Assembly (NCBI RefSeq): GCF_026013965.1
Contig: NZ_CP110341.1
Location: 372,001 to 436,000 of the forward strand
Origin: Brevibacterium sp. JSBI002
GTDB taxonomy: Bacteria; Actinomycetota; Actinomycetes; Actinomycetales; Brevibacteriaceae
Direction: 5' to 3'
DNA: 64,000 bases
The notes beneath the pieces are model-generated. The model did not search any database. It was not told the origin of the DNA and saw nothing but the letters and a program-made list of their open reading frames with translations. The position numbers were made by a program, and so were the translations under genes. Positions 8,145-17,483 of the stretch are shown one piece after another. Every line of letters begins with the position of its first letter. Positions within the stretch are counted from its first letter, which is position 1.

Positions 8145-8924
8145 TTGAGCGAATCAACGATCGGACGCCGTTTCGAGGGGCAGGTCGCCCTCGTGACGGG
8201 ATCGAGTCGCGGCATCGGCCTCGGCATCGCCCGTAGACTGCAGGCCGAAGGAGCGGCCGTCGTCCTCACCGCCCGCAAGCCCGAACCGCTTGCCGAGACC
8301 GTCGCCGAATTCCCCGAAGGCACCGTGATCGGCATCGCCGGCAAGGCCGATGATCCGGCCCACCGAACCGAGGTCTTCGACACTATCGCGGAGAAGTACG
8401 GCCGTCTCGACGTCCTCGTCACGAACGTCGGCATCAACCCGGTCTACGGTGACACTGTCGCCATCGAACTCGATGCGGCCCGGAAGATCCTCGAAGTGAA
8501 CGTCCTCGGCACTCTGGCCTGGATCCAGGGGGCCGTCCATCACGAGGGACTGAAGTTCCGGGAGAACAAGGGTCGGATCCTGTCCATCTCCTCGGTCGCC
8601 GGCCAGAATCCGAGCAAGGGCATCGGCCTCTACGGCGTCTCGAAGGCCGCCGTGGCCCACCTCGTGAAGACCCTTGCCGTCGAACTCGGACCCGATATCC
8701 GCGTCAACGGAATCGCCCCTGCCGTCGTCAAGACCCGCTTCGCCACCGCGCTCTACGAAGGCAGAGAAGCCGAAGTCACCGCCGCCTATCCGGCCGGCCG
8801 GCTCGGCACACCCGAGGACATCGGCGCAGCTGCGGCCTACCTCACGTCGTCCGACTCCGACTGGATCACCGCCCAGGTCCTCACCGCCGACGGCGGACTC
8901 ATCACAGCAGGAGGCACAGCATGA
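8145..8924 (+). CDS. short-chain dehydrogenase/reductase, paralogue of the SDR at 4316
   Basis: A 259-residue SDR starting at a TTG with AGGAGAG 6 bases upstream. It has TGSSRGIG at residues 18-25, catalytic Ser150, and Tyr163 with Lys167 in YGVSKAAV. Where the paralogue has the canonical NAG this protein reads NVG at residues 94-96, a change in the motif that supports the active site. The stop codon overlaps the next start as ATGA, so the acyl-CoA dehydrogenase is translationally coupled to it. In an lva-like scheme it would interconvert 4-oxo and 4-hydroxy acyl-CoA; this is inferred from context. Confidence 0.9.
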   Translation: MSESTIGRRFEGQVALVTGSSRGIGLGIARRLQAEGAAVVLTARKPEPLAETVAEFPEGTVIGIAGKADDPAHRTEVFDTIAEKYGRLDVLVTNVGINPVYGDTVAIELDAARKILEVNVLGTLAWIQGAVHHEGLKFRENKGRILSISSVAGQNPSKGIGLYGVSKAAVAHLVKTLAVELGPDIRVNGIAPAVVKTRFATALYEGREAEVTAAYPAGRLGTPEDIGAAAAYLTSSDSDWITAQVLTADGGLITAGGTA

Positions 8925-10180
8925 GCCACATTCCAGCAGACGTCGAAGAGCTGCGCCAGCGCACCCGCACCTTCATCCGCGACGTGGTCATGCCCGCCGA
9001 ACCCCATCCCGGGGACTACCTCGACGAAGCGGTCCTGACCGACCTCAAGGCCAAAGCCAAGGAGGCAGGAGTCTTCGCCCCACACGTGCCCGCCGAGTGG
9101 GGCGGCCAGGGCGTGCCGATCGAATTCTGGTCCCCGGTGTTCCAGGAGGCAGGCTACTCGCCGATCGGGCCCGCCGTACTCAATTGCATGGCACCCGATG
9201 AGGGCAATATGCACATGCTCGCCCAAATCGCCACACAGGAGCAGAAGGAGCGGTTCCTCGCCCCGCTGGCCGCCGGCGACGTCCGCTCCTCCTTCGCCAT
9301 GACCGAACCACATCCGGGCACCGGCTCCGACCCATCGGCGTTGTCCACCCGCGCCGTCAAGGACGGCGACGAGTGGGTCATCAACGGTGACAAGCGCTTC
9401 ATCTCCGGGGCTGAGCTGTGCAGCTTCTTCATCGTCATGGCCGCCACCGACGCCGAGGAGTCGGCCGCTGCGACCGAGGGCTCCGGCTCCGCGCAGGCTC
9501 GCAAGGGCCAGGCCGCCACGATGTTCCTCGTACCCAAAGACACCCCCGGCGTCAGTGTCGGCCGGTCGATCCACACTGTCGATCGCACCATCGCCGGCGG
9601 CCACCCCTACGTCCACTTCGACGACGTTCGCGTCCCCGCCTCGGCGATCCTCGGCGAACCCGGCAAGGGCTTCGCCTACGCCCAGGTGCGCCTGGCACCC
9701 GCCCGCCTCACGCACTGCATGCGGTGGCTGGGACTGGCCCGCCGCGCGCTGGACACGGCACTCGACCGTGCCGACCACCGCGAGGCATTCGGCGACGTCC
9801 TCGCTCGCCAGGGCCTCGCGCAGGAGCTCATCGCGCAGTCGGTCATCGACATCGAAACCTCTGACGCGATGATCACGAAGACCTCCGAAGTGCTCGCCAC
9901 CGATGCGAAGGAAGCGAACTCCAGATCTTCGATCGCGAAGGTCTACTGCTCCGAAGCCGTCTACCGTGTCATCGATCGGGCCATCCAGCTCACCGGCGGC
10001 GACGGCGTCTCCGACCAGCTGCCGCTGATCCAGTACCTCAACGACGTCCGTCCGTTCCGCATCTACGACGGTGCCACCGAGACGCACAAGTTCGCGATCT
10101 CCCGCCGCGCGTCATCGAAGCGCCGCAAGGAAGTCGCCGCAGGTGCACCTCATCTCGACGACGTAGAGGAGGCACGATGA
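8921..10180 (+). CDS. acyl-CoA dehydrogenase, ACAD10/11-like, with Asp in place of the usual catalytic Glu
   Basis: A 419-residue acyl-CoA dehydrogenase-fold protein. The flavin-binding stretch is FAMTEPHPGTGSDPSALSTR, followed by VINGDKRFISGA. The C-terminal domain has QLTGGDGVSDQLPL then RIYDGATETH. The paralogous enzyme at 87-1250 has RIYEGTSE there, so Glu is replaced by Asp383. It overlaps the APH kinase gene by ATGA and the SDR gene by ATGA. A dehydrogenase-fold protein coupled to an APH kinase recalls ACAD10/11 and LvaC/LvaA, which isomerise 4-hydroxyacyl-CoA through a phosphorylated intermediate. That function is a hypothesis here. Confidence 0.88.
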   Translation: MSHIPADVEELRQRTRTFIRDVVMPAEPHPGDYLDEAVLTDLKAKAKEAGVFAPHVPAEWGGQGVPIEFWSPVFQEAGYSPIGPAVLNCMAPDEGNMHMLAQIATQEQKERFLAPLAAGDVRSSFAMTEPHPGTGSDPSALSTRAVKDGDEWVINGDKRFISGAELCSFFIVMAATDAEESAAATEGSGSAQARKGQAATMFLVPKDTPGVSVGRSIHTVDRTIAGGHPYVHFDDVRVPASAILGEPGKGFAYAQVRLAPARLTHCMRWLGLARRALDTALDRADHREAFGDVLARQGLAQELIAQSVIDIETSDAMITKTSEVLATDAKEANSRSSIAKVYCSEAVYRVIDRAIQLTGGDGVSDQLPLIQYLNDVRPFRIYDGATETHKFAISRRASSKRRKEVAAGAPHLDDVEEAR

Positions 10181-11259
10181 CCGAGAAGCTCGTAGACGTC
10201 GTCGACACTGCCGCCGAGGCGCAGGCACTGTCCGCTCCGCCCCTGCTCATCGTCGACGTCCTCACCGACTACCTCGACACGCATGGCTTCGGGTCCGGTC
10301 CCGTCCGCTGGGACCGCATCGGCGAGGGCCAGTCGAACGTGACGTTCCGGATCCGTCGCGGTGACCTCGACGTCGTGCTCCGACGCGGACCGCGCCCGCC
10401 GATCCCGAAATCGACTCACGACATGGTCCGGGAGGCGAAGATCCAGAAGGTCCTCGGCGCTCAGGGAGTGGCCGTGCCCACGATCCTCCACGTCTGCGAG
10501 GACGAATCGGTCCTCGGCGTTCCGTTCTACATCATGGATTTCGTGCCGGGCACCGTCGTCACCGACACCCTGCCCGATTTCCTCGCCGAGGCGGCCGACC
10601 GTCGAGCCCTGAGCGAAGCCCTCGTCGACCGCCTCGTCGACCTCCACTCGGTCGACGTCACCGTTCCCGAAGTCGCCGCGCTTGGTCGACCGGACGGATA
10701 CCTGGTGCGCCAGGTGAAGCTGTTCGCCTCCCTCTGGGAGAAGAACACTCAGCGGTCGCTGCCCCAGGTCAGCCGCCTCGGTGAGTGGTTGGCCGCGAAC
10801 ATTCCGGCCACTCAGCGGCACGCGGTCGTCCATGGCGACTACCGTGCCGGAAACGCAATGATCGCGTCCTCGACGCCGGTCGAGGTCGCAGCGATCCTCG
10901 ACTGGGAGATGTCGACCCTCGGCGATCCGCTCGCCGACCTCGGCTACTTCCTCGTCACCTACACCGACCGCGCGCATCCGCGCACGGTCATGGACCTCAC
11001 CCCGGTCACGGCGGGGGAAGGGTTCCTCACCCGTTCCGAACTCGCCGATCGTTACCAGCAGAAGACGGGCCTCGATCTGTCCGGGTTGCCCTGGTACGAG
11101 GCCTTCGCGCTGTGGAAGGCCGCGATCTTCAGCGAAGCCATCTACACCAGATGGCTCAACGGAGAGGCACCGTCGGCCGGTGACTTCACCGGCAGCCTCG
11201 AAACCGGGGTCCCCGAACTCATCGCAGCCGCCGAAGCCATCGCCGCCACCGTCGTGTGA
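10177..11259 (+). CDS. APH-fold phosphotransferase, candidate hydroxyacyl-CoA kinase
   Basis: A 360-residue aminoglycoside-phosphotransferase-fold kinase. It has the N-lobe signature GEGQSNVTFRI, the catalytic loop VVHGDYRAGN (His219, Asp221, Asn226) and the metal-binding LDWEMSTLGDP with Asp242. Members of this subgroup next to acyl-CoA dehydrogenases are not drug-resistance enzymes. LvaA and the N-terminal part of human ACAD10/11 phosphorylate 4-hydroxyacyl-CoAs. The four-base ATGA overlap with the dehydrogenase implies the two products are needed together. The permease follows after 88 nt. Confidence 0.88.
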   Translation: MTEKLVDVVDTAAEAQALSAPPLLIVDVLTDYLDTHGFGSGPVRWDRIGEGQSNVTFRIRRGDLDVVLRRGPRPPIPKSTHDMVREAKIQKVLGAQGVAVPTILHVCEDESVLGVPFYIMDFVPGTVVTDTLPDFLAEAADRRALSEALVDRLVDLHSVDVTVPEVAALGRPDGYLVRQVKLFASLWEKNTQRSLPQVSRLGEWLAANIPATQRHAVVHGDYRAGNAMIASSTPVEVAAILDWEMSTLGDPLADLGYFLVTYTDRAHPRTVMDLTPVTAGEGFLTRSELADRYQQKTGLDLSGLPWYEAFALWKAAIFSEAIYTRWLNGEAPSAGDFTGSLETGVPELIAAAEAIAATVV

Positions 11260-11347
11260 CGGCGAGCGAGACAGGAGTATCTGCACCACCGAGCACCACC
11301 ACAGATATATACAGCACCACCTCCAACGAAGCAGTGGAAAGGAAGCC

Positions 11348-12637
11348 ATGACCGATACGATCGCAGAGACAAAGGTGCCTCTGCAGCTGAAACGGCGATC
11401 CGTCGTCGCGAGCACCATCGGCAATATCCTCGAATGGTACGAATGGAGCGCCTACGCGGTGTTCACGCCCTTCATCGCCGCCGCGATGTTCAACAGCGAG
11501 GACACAGTCTCCTCCGTCCTCGCGACCCTCGGCGTCTTCGCCGTCGGATTCCTCATGCGGCCGCTCGGCGGCATCGTGTTCGGCAAGATCGCCGATGTGA
11601 AGGGCCGGAAGTTCGTCCTCATCGTCACGATGCTCATCATGGCCGGCGGATCGTTCCTCATCGCCGTCCTGCCGACTTATGGACAGATCGGGGTCTTCGC
11701 CTCCCTCATTCTGCTCGTCATCCGGGTTGCCCAGGGCTTCGCTCACGGCGGAGAGTCGGCAACGGCGAACTCCTATATCGCCGAGATCGCCCCGGCCCAC
11801 AAGCGCGGTTTCTGGGGCTCCATCGTCTTCGTCGCGATCTTCGGCGGCTCGGTCGTCGCCTACACCATCGGCGGATTGATCACGAACGTCTTCTCCGAGG
11901 CCGCGGTCAGTGATTGGGCGTGGAGGATTCCGTTCGCGCTCGGCGGTCTGCTGGCGCTCGTCGCACTGTGGATGCGCCGCGGAATGGTCGAAAGCGACGT
12001 CTTCGAAGCCGATGAAGCCGAAGAGACCGTCGCCCCGACTCCGCTGGATCGCGGGCGTGTGGTTCGCGCGATCATCCTCGTCGTGCTCATGACCTCGGGC
12101 ATCACTGCGGCTCACTACACCTGGACCTCGTACGCCTCGACCCTGGCGATCACCGAGCGCGGTATGGATGCGCAGACCGCCTACTGGGCGACCGTCGGTG
12201 CGCAGATCATCGCTCTTGTGTCGCTGCCGTTCTGGGGATTCCTGTCCGACAGGATCGGTCGTCGGCCGGTGCTCATCGGTTTCGGCGTGCTCATGGCGAT
12301 CCTGCAGTATCCGCTCATGGGCATGATCACGGACACCGGCTGGACGCTGTTCGTCGCATCGACGCTGGCACTGCTCGTGGTCTCGATGGCAGGAGCCCTG
12401 CTGTCGGCGGTCCTGTCCGAGGCGTTCCCGACGAAGGTCCGCACCCAGGGGATCGGCTTCGCCTACTCGGTCTCCGTGGCTGTGTTCGGCGGAACAGCAC
12501 CGTATCTCAACGGACTGTTCAACTCGCTCGACCTCAGCTGGCTCTCCAGTGGCTGGGTGGTCCTGCTCTGCCTGGCAACGATCGTCGCCGTGGTCAAGCT
12601 GCCCGAGACCAAGGGCAAGGACCTCAACGCGATCTGA
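11348..12637 (+). CDS. MHS-type MFS permease (metabolite:H+ symporter)
   Basis: A 429-residue, 12-helix major facilitator of the metabolite:H+ symporter group (ProP/KgtP/ShiA-like). Evidence is the N-terminal VASTIGNILEWYEWSAYAVF, the loop GGIVFGKIADVKGRKFVL, RVAQGFAHGGESATANSYIAE, and the second-half GFLSDRIGRRPVL. The ATG at 11348 has AAAGGAAG just upstream; an upstream in-frame ATG at 11180 lies inside the kinase gene and is rejected. As last gene of the ligase-SDR-dehydrogenase-kinase operon it most likely imports the organic acid that the operon degrades. Confidence 0.9.
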   Translation: MTDTIAETKVPLQLKRRSVVASTIGNILEWYEWSAYAVFTPFIAAAMFNSEDTVSSVLATLGVFAVGFLMRPLGGIVFGKIADVKGRKFVLIVTMLIMAGGSFLIAVLPTYGQIGVFASLILLVIRVAQGFAHGGESATANSYIAEIAPAHKRGFWGSIVFVAIFGGSVVAYTIGGLITNVFSEAAVSDWAWRIPFALGGLLALVALWMRRGMVESDVFEADEAEETVAPTPLDRGRVVRAIILVVLMTSGITAAHYTWTSYASTLAITERGMDAQTAYWATVGAQIIALVSLPFWGFLSDRIGRRPVLIGFGVLMAILQYPLMGMITDTGWTLFVASTLALLVVSMAGALLSAVLSEAFPTKVRTQGIGFAYSVSVAVFGGTAPYLNGLFNSLDLSWLSSGWVVLLCLATIVAVVKLPETKGKDLNAI

Positions 12638-12675
12638 ACATCGCGGCGCGACCGCAGCGCCGCCTCGGCGAATTT

Positions 12676-12755
12676 AGGTCGCTATCGGATTTCGGCCCCC
12701 GAATCCAGGTCGCTATCGGATACTTCTGAGCAAGGAAAGTATCCGATAGCGACCT
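12676..12755. repeat. two-direct-plus-one-inverted palindromic element, copy 2
   Basis: AGGTCGCTATCGGA appears at 12676-12689 and 12707-12720, then inverted at about 12742-12755. The last two form a perfect 19-bp stem (12707-12725 with 12737-12755). Compared with the copy at 5183-5272 the stem carries C-to-T on one side and the matching G-to-A on the other, so pairing is conserved. It follows the permease stop and is likely its terminator. Confidence 0.85.
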
Positions 12756-12848
12756 ATTTCTGCATGGGAGTCACAGGGGTGCTGCCGTGGGGAGCTGGTC
12801 CTCGCGGCGGTTGGAAGAGTGGTCATAGTGAGGGGGCCAGCCCGGGGT

Positions 12849-12877
12849 TTGTCGGGGGTGATTTCATTCACTAGAAT
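12849..12877 (+). promoter_or_regulatory. promoter of the glycine riboswitch-gcvP transcript
   Basis: TTGTCG (12849-12854) and TAGAAT (12872-12877) are separated by exactly 17 bp. The box is about 90 nt before the riboswitch aptamer. This is the best sigma-70-like match in the region. Confidence 0.65.
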
Positions 12878-12969
12878 CGGAGGCGCAGTCTCAGCCGGGG
12901 CCTCAGAGGTCCATCTGCTTCAGAGACCCATCTGGTTCTGCGCACAATTTCATACGCCGCTAAGACAAG

Positions 12970-13075
12970 ACGTGGGAGAGCTGCCGCAGTCAGGCCGAAT
13001 CGAGCCAGACACCGAGCAGCGCCGTAGGTGCAATTCCCTCCCCGGGAAACTCTCAGGCCCAGTACCACCGATTGC
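12970..13075 (+). ncRNA. glycine riboswitch aptamer
   Basis: The segment has the conserved glycine-aptamer blocks in order: GTGGGAGAGCTGC, CGCCGTAGGTGCAA, then GGAAACTCTCAGGC followed by an ACCACCG element. GGGAGAG and CTCTC pair to form the basal helix. It lies 100 nt before gcvP, the classic target, where glycine turns on the cleavage system. I see one clear aptamer; a second complete copy, as in tandem glycine riboswitches, is not evident. Confidence 0.88.
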
Positions 13076-13110
13076 AGGCATATCTGAAGGACTCACGTCC
13101 GACAGATCGG

Positions 13111-13140
13111 GGAGGACACTCAGCGATCGCTGCGTCCTCC
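13111..13140 (+). terminator. hairpin in the expression platform of the glycine riboswitch
   Basis: GGAGGAC and GTCCTCC enclose a CAGCGATCGCTG palindrome, giving a stable hairpin 36 nt after the aptamer and 35 nt before the gcvP start. There is no clear U-tract, so control by ribosome-site masking or Rho is as likely as intrinsic termination. Confidence 0.5.
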
Positions 13141-13175
13141 CATCGGTGGGCGCGACACCGACTCTAGGACGGCAA

Positions 13176-16109
13176 TTGACCAGTTCACTCGCCCATACGA
13201 CGCAGGCAACAGGGGACACTGCGCGCCCCTTCTCCGACCGCCACATCGGCCCCCGCGCCGATGACGTAACGGCCATGCTCGCCGAACTCGGCTATGACTC
13301 CCTGGAAGCGCTCTCGGCCGCTGCCGTCCCGGAATCCATCCAGAACGACGAGCTCAACCTGCCCGCCGGGCGCTCCGAATTCGACGTGCTGGGCGACCTG
13401 CGCGACCTCGCCGACCAGAACGTCATGCGCACCCAGCTCATCGGCCAGGGCTACTACGACACGATCACCCCGGCCGTCATCCGCCGCAATCTGGTCGAGA
13501 ACCCCGCCTGGTACACCGCCTACACCCCGTACCAGCCCGAGATCTCCCAGGGCCGGCTCGAAGCGCTGCTGAACTTCCAGCAGGTCGTCCAGGACCTCAC
13601 CGGTCTCGACATCGCCAATGCCTCCCTCCTCGATGAAGCCACTGCCGTCGCCGAGGCGGTCCTGCTCATGCGTCGAGCCGTGAAGAAGGGGACAACCGTC
13701 GTCCTCGACTCCGAACTCCACCCGCAGACCATCGCCGTCGTCCGCGCCCGCGCCAAGGCCATGGACTTCCGCGTCGCCGTCGCCGACCTCGCCGAAGGAC
13801 TCGTCGGCGAAGACATCTTCGGCATCGTCTGCGCCCAGCCCGGCACCACCGGAGCCATCCGCGACTTCACCGAAGCCGTCGACGGTGCGCACGACCGCGG
13901 AGCGCTCGTCACCTTCGACGCCGACCTGCTGGCACTGACCCTGCTCAAGGACTGCGCCTCCCAGGGTGCGGACATCGCCGTCGGCTCGGCCCAGCGCTTC
14001 GGTGTGCCCCTGTTCTTCGGCGGCCCCCACGCCGGCTTCATGGCCGTGAAGTCCGGACTCCAGCGCCAGCTGCCAGGCCGCCTCGTCGGAGTGTCCAAGG
14101 ACGCCCAGGGCAAGCCCGGCTACCGCCTGGCCCTGCAGACCCGCGAACAGCACATCCGCCGCCAGAAGGCGACATCGAACATCTGCACCGCGCAGGCACT
14201 GCTCGCCAACGTCGCCTCGATGTACGCCGTCTACCACGGCCCGGTCGGCCTGACCCGCATCGCCTCCCGCGTCCACCGCCTCGCCCACGCCTTCGCGAAG
14301 GCCGCGGACACCGCCCCCGGCGCCGAGGTTCTCACCTGGGAATTCTTCGACACCGTGGCCCTGCGCGTGGCCGACGCCGAAGCCGCCCGCTACGTCGCCG
14401 ACCAGGCCGGATACAACATCCGCGTCATCGACGACACCACCGTCGGCGTCTCCTTCGGCGAGCCCCACACCGTCGCCGATGCCAACGGCCTGCTCGAAGC
14501 CCTCGGCATCTACGCCCGGGTCGACGCGGACGACTTCGAATCCGCCTCGGCGGGAACCTTCGGAGCCAACGCCGTTCCCGAACCTGCATTCGCGGCGTCG
14601 TTCCACCGAGATACCGAATTCCTCACCCACCCCGTCTTCAGCGCCCACGGCTCCGAGACCTCGATGATGCGCTACCTGCGCACCCTGGCCGACCGTGACC
14701 TCGCGCTGGACCGGACGATGATTCCGCTGGGCTCATGCACGATGAAGCTCAACGCCGCCGCCGAGATGGAACCCATCACCTGGCCGGAATTCGCCTCCAT
14801 CCACCCCTTCGCCCCCGTCGAGCAGACCAAGGGTTGGCACGCACTCATCGGCCGCCTCGAGGACTCCCTCGTCGAGGTCACCGGCTACGACCGTGTGTCC
14901 CTGCAGCCCAATGCCGGCTCACAGGGTGAGCTGGCCGGACTGCTCGCCATCCGCGCTTACCACGTGGCCAATGGCGACGATGCCCGCACCGTCGTGCTCA
15001 TCCCGCAGTCCGCGCACGGCACGAACGCCGCCTCCGCGGTGCTCGCCGGACTCCAGGTGCAGGTCGTCGCGACAGCCGATGACGGCTCCGTGGACATGGA
15101 CGACCTCGATGCGAAGATCGCCAAGCACGAAGGCAAGATCGCCGGCATCATGATCACCTACCCGTCGACCCACGGTGTCTTCGAACCGCAGATCCGCGAG
15201 GTCTGCGACAAGGTCCACGCCGCCGGCGGTCAGGTCTACGTCGACGGTGCGAACCTCAACGCCATGGTCGGGCTCGCCAAGCCCGGCGAATTCGGCGGTG
15301 ACGTCTCCCACCTCAACCTGCACAAGACCTTCTGCATCCCCCACGGAGGCGGCGGCCCCGGAGTCGGCCCGGTGGCGGTGCGCGAACACCTCGCTCCGTA
15401 CCTGCCCGGCGATGCCACGCTGCCGGAGCTCGTCGCCGGTGACCCGGAGGCCAAGGAACTGCCGATCTCGGCCTCGATGTTCGGCTCCGCCGGCGTCCTG
15501 CCGATCAGCTTCGCCTACCTCGAACTCATGGGCTCCGAGGGGCTGCGCGAAGCCTCGCGCTCGGCTCTGCTCGGTGCGAACTACCTGGCGAAGAAGCTCG
15601 GCGACGTCTTTCCCGTCCTCTACTCGGGTGAGAATGGGCTTGTCGGACACGAAACGATCCTCGACCTCCGCGCGATCACCTCGGCAACGGGAGTCACCGC
15701 CGAGGATGTCTGCAAGCGCCTCGTCGACTTCGGCTTCCACGCCCCGACCCTGGCCTTCCCGGTGCCCGGCACCCTCATGGTCGAACCCACCGAGTCCGAG
15801 GACAAGGACGAGCTCGACCGCTTCATCGAGGCCATGCGCACTATCCGCGCCGAGATCGACGAGATCGGCAAGTCGTATACCTACGAAGAGTCGCCGCTGG
15901 CCCTCGCGCCGCACCCGGCGACCGCGGTGATGGACGACTGGGACGGCAAGTACAGCCGCGAGACCGCGGTGTTCCCCGTTCCCGGGCTGCGCCTCACGAA
16001 GTACTTCCCGCCGGTCAGCCGCATCGACGGAGCCTACGGCGACCGCAACCTGGTGTGCTCCTGCCCGCCGCCAGAGGCCTTCGAAGAGTTCGAGGAAGAG
16101 GACAAGTGA
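13176..16109 (+). CDS. gcvP: glycine dehydrogenase (decarboxylating), P-protein
   Basis: A 977-residue full-length PLP enzyme that decarboxylates glycine and passes the aminomethyl group to lipoylated GcvH. The N-terminal half starts [10 protein letters not shown]; the C-terminal half has the PLP-lysine motif [17 protein letters not shown] with Lys717. The frame is open from 12819, but that would translate the riboswitch. The TTG at 13176 is preferred because AGGACGG sits 6 bases upstream and it lies after the regulatory hairpin. Its stop overlaps the gcvT start (TGATG). Expression should rise with glycine via the upstream aptamer. Confidence 0.96.
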   Translation: MTSSLAHTTQATGDTARPFSDRHIGPRADDVTAMLAELGYDSLEALSAAAVPESIQNDELNLPAGRSEFDVLGDLRDLADQNVMRTQLIGQGYYDTITPAVIRRNLVENPAWYTAYTPYQPEISQGRLEALLNFQQVVQDLTGLDIANASLLDEATAVAEAVLLMRRAVKKGTTVVLDSELHPQTIAVVRARAKAMDFRVAVADLAEGLVGEDIFGIVCAQPGTTGAIRDFTEAVDGAHDRGALVTFDADLLALTLLKDCASQGADIAVGSAQRFGVPLFFGGPHAGFMAVKSGLQRQLPGRLVGVSKDAQGKPGYRLALQTREQHIRRQKATSNICTAQALLANVASMYAVYHGPVGLTRIASRVHRLAHAFAKAADTAPGAEVLTWEFFDTVALRVADAEAARYVADQAGYNIRVIDDTTVGVSFGEPHTVADANGLLEALGIYARVDADDFESASAGTFGANAVPEPAFAASFHRDTEFLTHPVFSAHGSETSMMRYLRTLADRDLALDRTMIPLGSCTMKLNAAAEMEPITWPEFASIHPFAPVEQTKGWHALIGRLEDSLVEVTGYDRVSLQPNAGSQGELAGLLAIRAYHVANGDDARTVVLIPQSAHGTNAASAVLAGLQVQVVATADDGSVDMDDLDAKIAKHEGKIAGIMITYPSTHGVFEPQIREVCDKVHAAGGQVYVDGANLNAMVGLAKPGEFGGDVSHLNLHKTFCIPHGGGGPGVGPVAVREHLAPYLPGDATLPELVAGDPEAKELPISASMFGSAGVLPISFAYLELMGSEGLREASRSALLGANYLAKKLGDVFPVLYSGENGLVGHETILDLRAITSATGVTAEDVCKRLVDFGFHAPTLAFPVPGTLMVEPTESEDKDELDRFIEAMRTIRAEIDEIGKSYTYEESPLALAPHPATAVMDDWDGKYSRETAVFPVPGLRLTKYFPPVSRIDGAYGDRNLVCSCPPPEAFEEFEEEDK

Positions 16110-17371
16110 TGACCGATACGACCGCGAACACACCCAAAGAGACACCGCTGCACAGCATCCACGCCGAGCTCGGTGCCTCGTTCACCGACTTCGGCGGCTG
16201 GGACATGCCGCTGAAGTACGGTTCGGAACTCGCCGAACACCGTGCCGTGCGTGAGGCCGCGGGCCTCTTCGACCTCTCCCACATGGGTGAGGTGCGCATC
16301 GCCGGAACCGACGCAGCCGCCTTCCTCGACTACGCGCTCGTCGCGAAGTACTCGAAGATGAAGATCGGCAAGGCCAAGTACGGAGTCATCGTCAACGAGT
16401 CAGGCGGCCTCCTCGACGACCTCATCACCTACCGCATCGGCGACGAAGAGTTCCTCATCGTCCCCAACGCCTCGAACACGCCCACCGTGGTCGCTGCGCT
16501 GAAGGACCGCGTGCACCAGTTCGTCCAGACCGTCGCACCCGGCTCCGATGTGCACCTGACCGACGAATCCGACGCCACCGCGCTCATCGCCGTGCAGGGA
16601 CCGAACTCCGAGGCGATCATCCTGCGGGCCCTCGACGAGTCCGGCCACGGCGAATTCGGACCCCGCACCGGCGCCGGTGACCAGGCGAAGGCCCAGGTCA
16701 CCGACGATGCCAACGGGGGAGCCACCTCGGCGGGGGATGCGAAGATCACCATCGGTCAGGCGGTGCGCGAACTGGGGTACTACGCGTGGATGCCGCTGAC
16801 GATCGCGGGGATCGACCTCATGCTCGCCCGCACCGGATACACCGGTGAGGACGGGTTCGAGCTCTACGTCCCCAACATCGGCGCCACCCGCCTGTGGAAC
16901 ACGCTCGTGACCTCGGGCGCGGATTACGGACTCGTTCCCTGCGGTCTGGCCGCACGCGATTCGCTGCGCCTCGAAGCCGGAATGCCGCTCTACGGCAACG
17001 AACTCGATCAGAACACCACCCCGTACGATGCGGGACTGGGCCGAATGATCGGGTTCAAGACGAAGGACGACTTCTTCGCCCGCGAGGCGCTGGCGAAGCT
17101 CGGAGAGACCGAACCGCCGCGCGTGCTCGTCGGTCTGAGTTCGGAGGGACGCCGCGCCGCCCGCTCCGGAGCCGCCGTGTCGATCGACGGCACTGAGGTC
17201 GGCACCGTCACCTCCGGTCAGCCCTCGCCGACGCTCGGCCACCCGATCGCCCTGGCCTACATCGATCGGGACCGCGCCGAGGTGGGCACCGCCGTGACGG
17301 TGGACATCCGCGGCAAGGCGCACGACTTCGCCGTCACCCAGCTGCCGTTCTACAAGCGCCAGGCCGACTGA
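16109..17371 (+). CDS. gcvT: aminomethyltransferase, glycine cleavage T-protein
   Basis: A 420-residue folate-dependent T-protein that releases ammonia from the aminomethyl-lipoyl group and forms methylene-tetrahydrofolate. Family landmarks are FTDFGGWDMPLKYGSELAEH, FDLSHMGEVRI, ARTGYTGEDGFELYVP and CGLAARDSLRLEAGMPLYG. A roughly 45-residue Gly/Ala/Asp-rich insertion (about residues 180-225, containing DDANGGATSAGD) makes it longer than the usual 360-375. It overlaps gcvP by one base, so translation is coupled. Confidence 0.95.
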   Translation: MTDTTANTPKETPLHSIHAELGASFTDFGGWDMPLKYGSELAEHRAVREAAGLFDLSHMGEVRIAGTDAAAFLDYALVAKYSKMKIGKAKYGVIVNESGGLLDDLITYRIGDEEFLIVPNASNTPTVVAALKDRVHQFVQTVAPGSDVHLTDESDATALIAVQGPNSEAIILRALDESGHGEFGPRTGAGDQAKAQVTDDANGGATSAGDAKITIGQAVRELGYYAWMPLTIAGIDLMLARTGYTGEDGFELYVPNIGATRLWNTLVTSGADYGLVPCGLAARDSLRLEAGMPLYGNELDQNTTPYDAGLGRMIGFKTKDDFFAREALAKLGETEPPRVLVGLSSEGRRAARSGAAVSIDGTEVGTVTSGQPSPTLGHPIALAYIDRDRAEVGTAVTVDIRGKAHDFAVTQLPFYKRQAD

Positions 17372-17394
17372 AGCTCTCACCCATAATCCATCCC

Positions 17395-17427
17395 GGTGGG
17401 ACCGGTGACTCGTAGACTGGTCCCACC
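17395..17427 (+). promoter_or_regulatory. gcvT-gcvH intergenic hairpin
   Basis: GGTGGGACC and GGTCCCACC form a perfect 9-bp stem around a 15-nt loop. The loop contains TAGACT, which could be a -10 box. The hairpin lies in the 112-nt gap between gcvT and gcvH and may set a lower or separate level of gcvH expression. Confidence 0.45.
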
Positions 17428-17483
17428 TGGCACAACAACGTCGTGACCGCCCTTTCCGGCGGCGGTCGCAGTAAGGAAGACAT

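Noticed and set aside
10177..11259. Aminoglycoside resistance determinant
   Set aside because: Overlap with an acyl-CoA dehydrogenase and the catabolic operon point to a metabolic kinase.
12819..13175. N-terminal extension of gcvP
   Set aside because: It would translate the glycine riboswitch; homologous sequence begins after the TTG at 13176.
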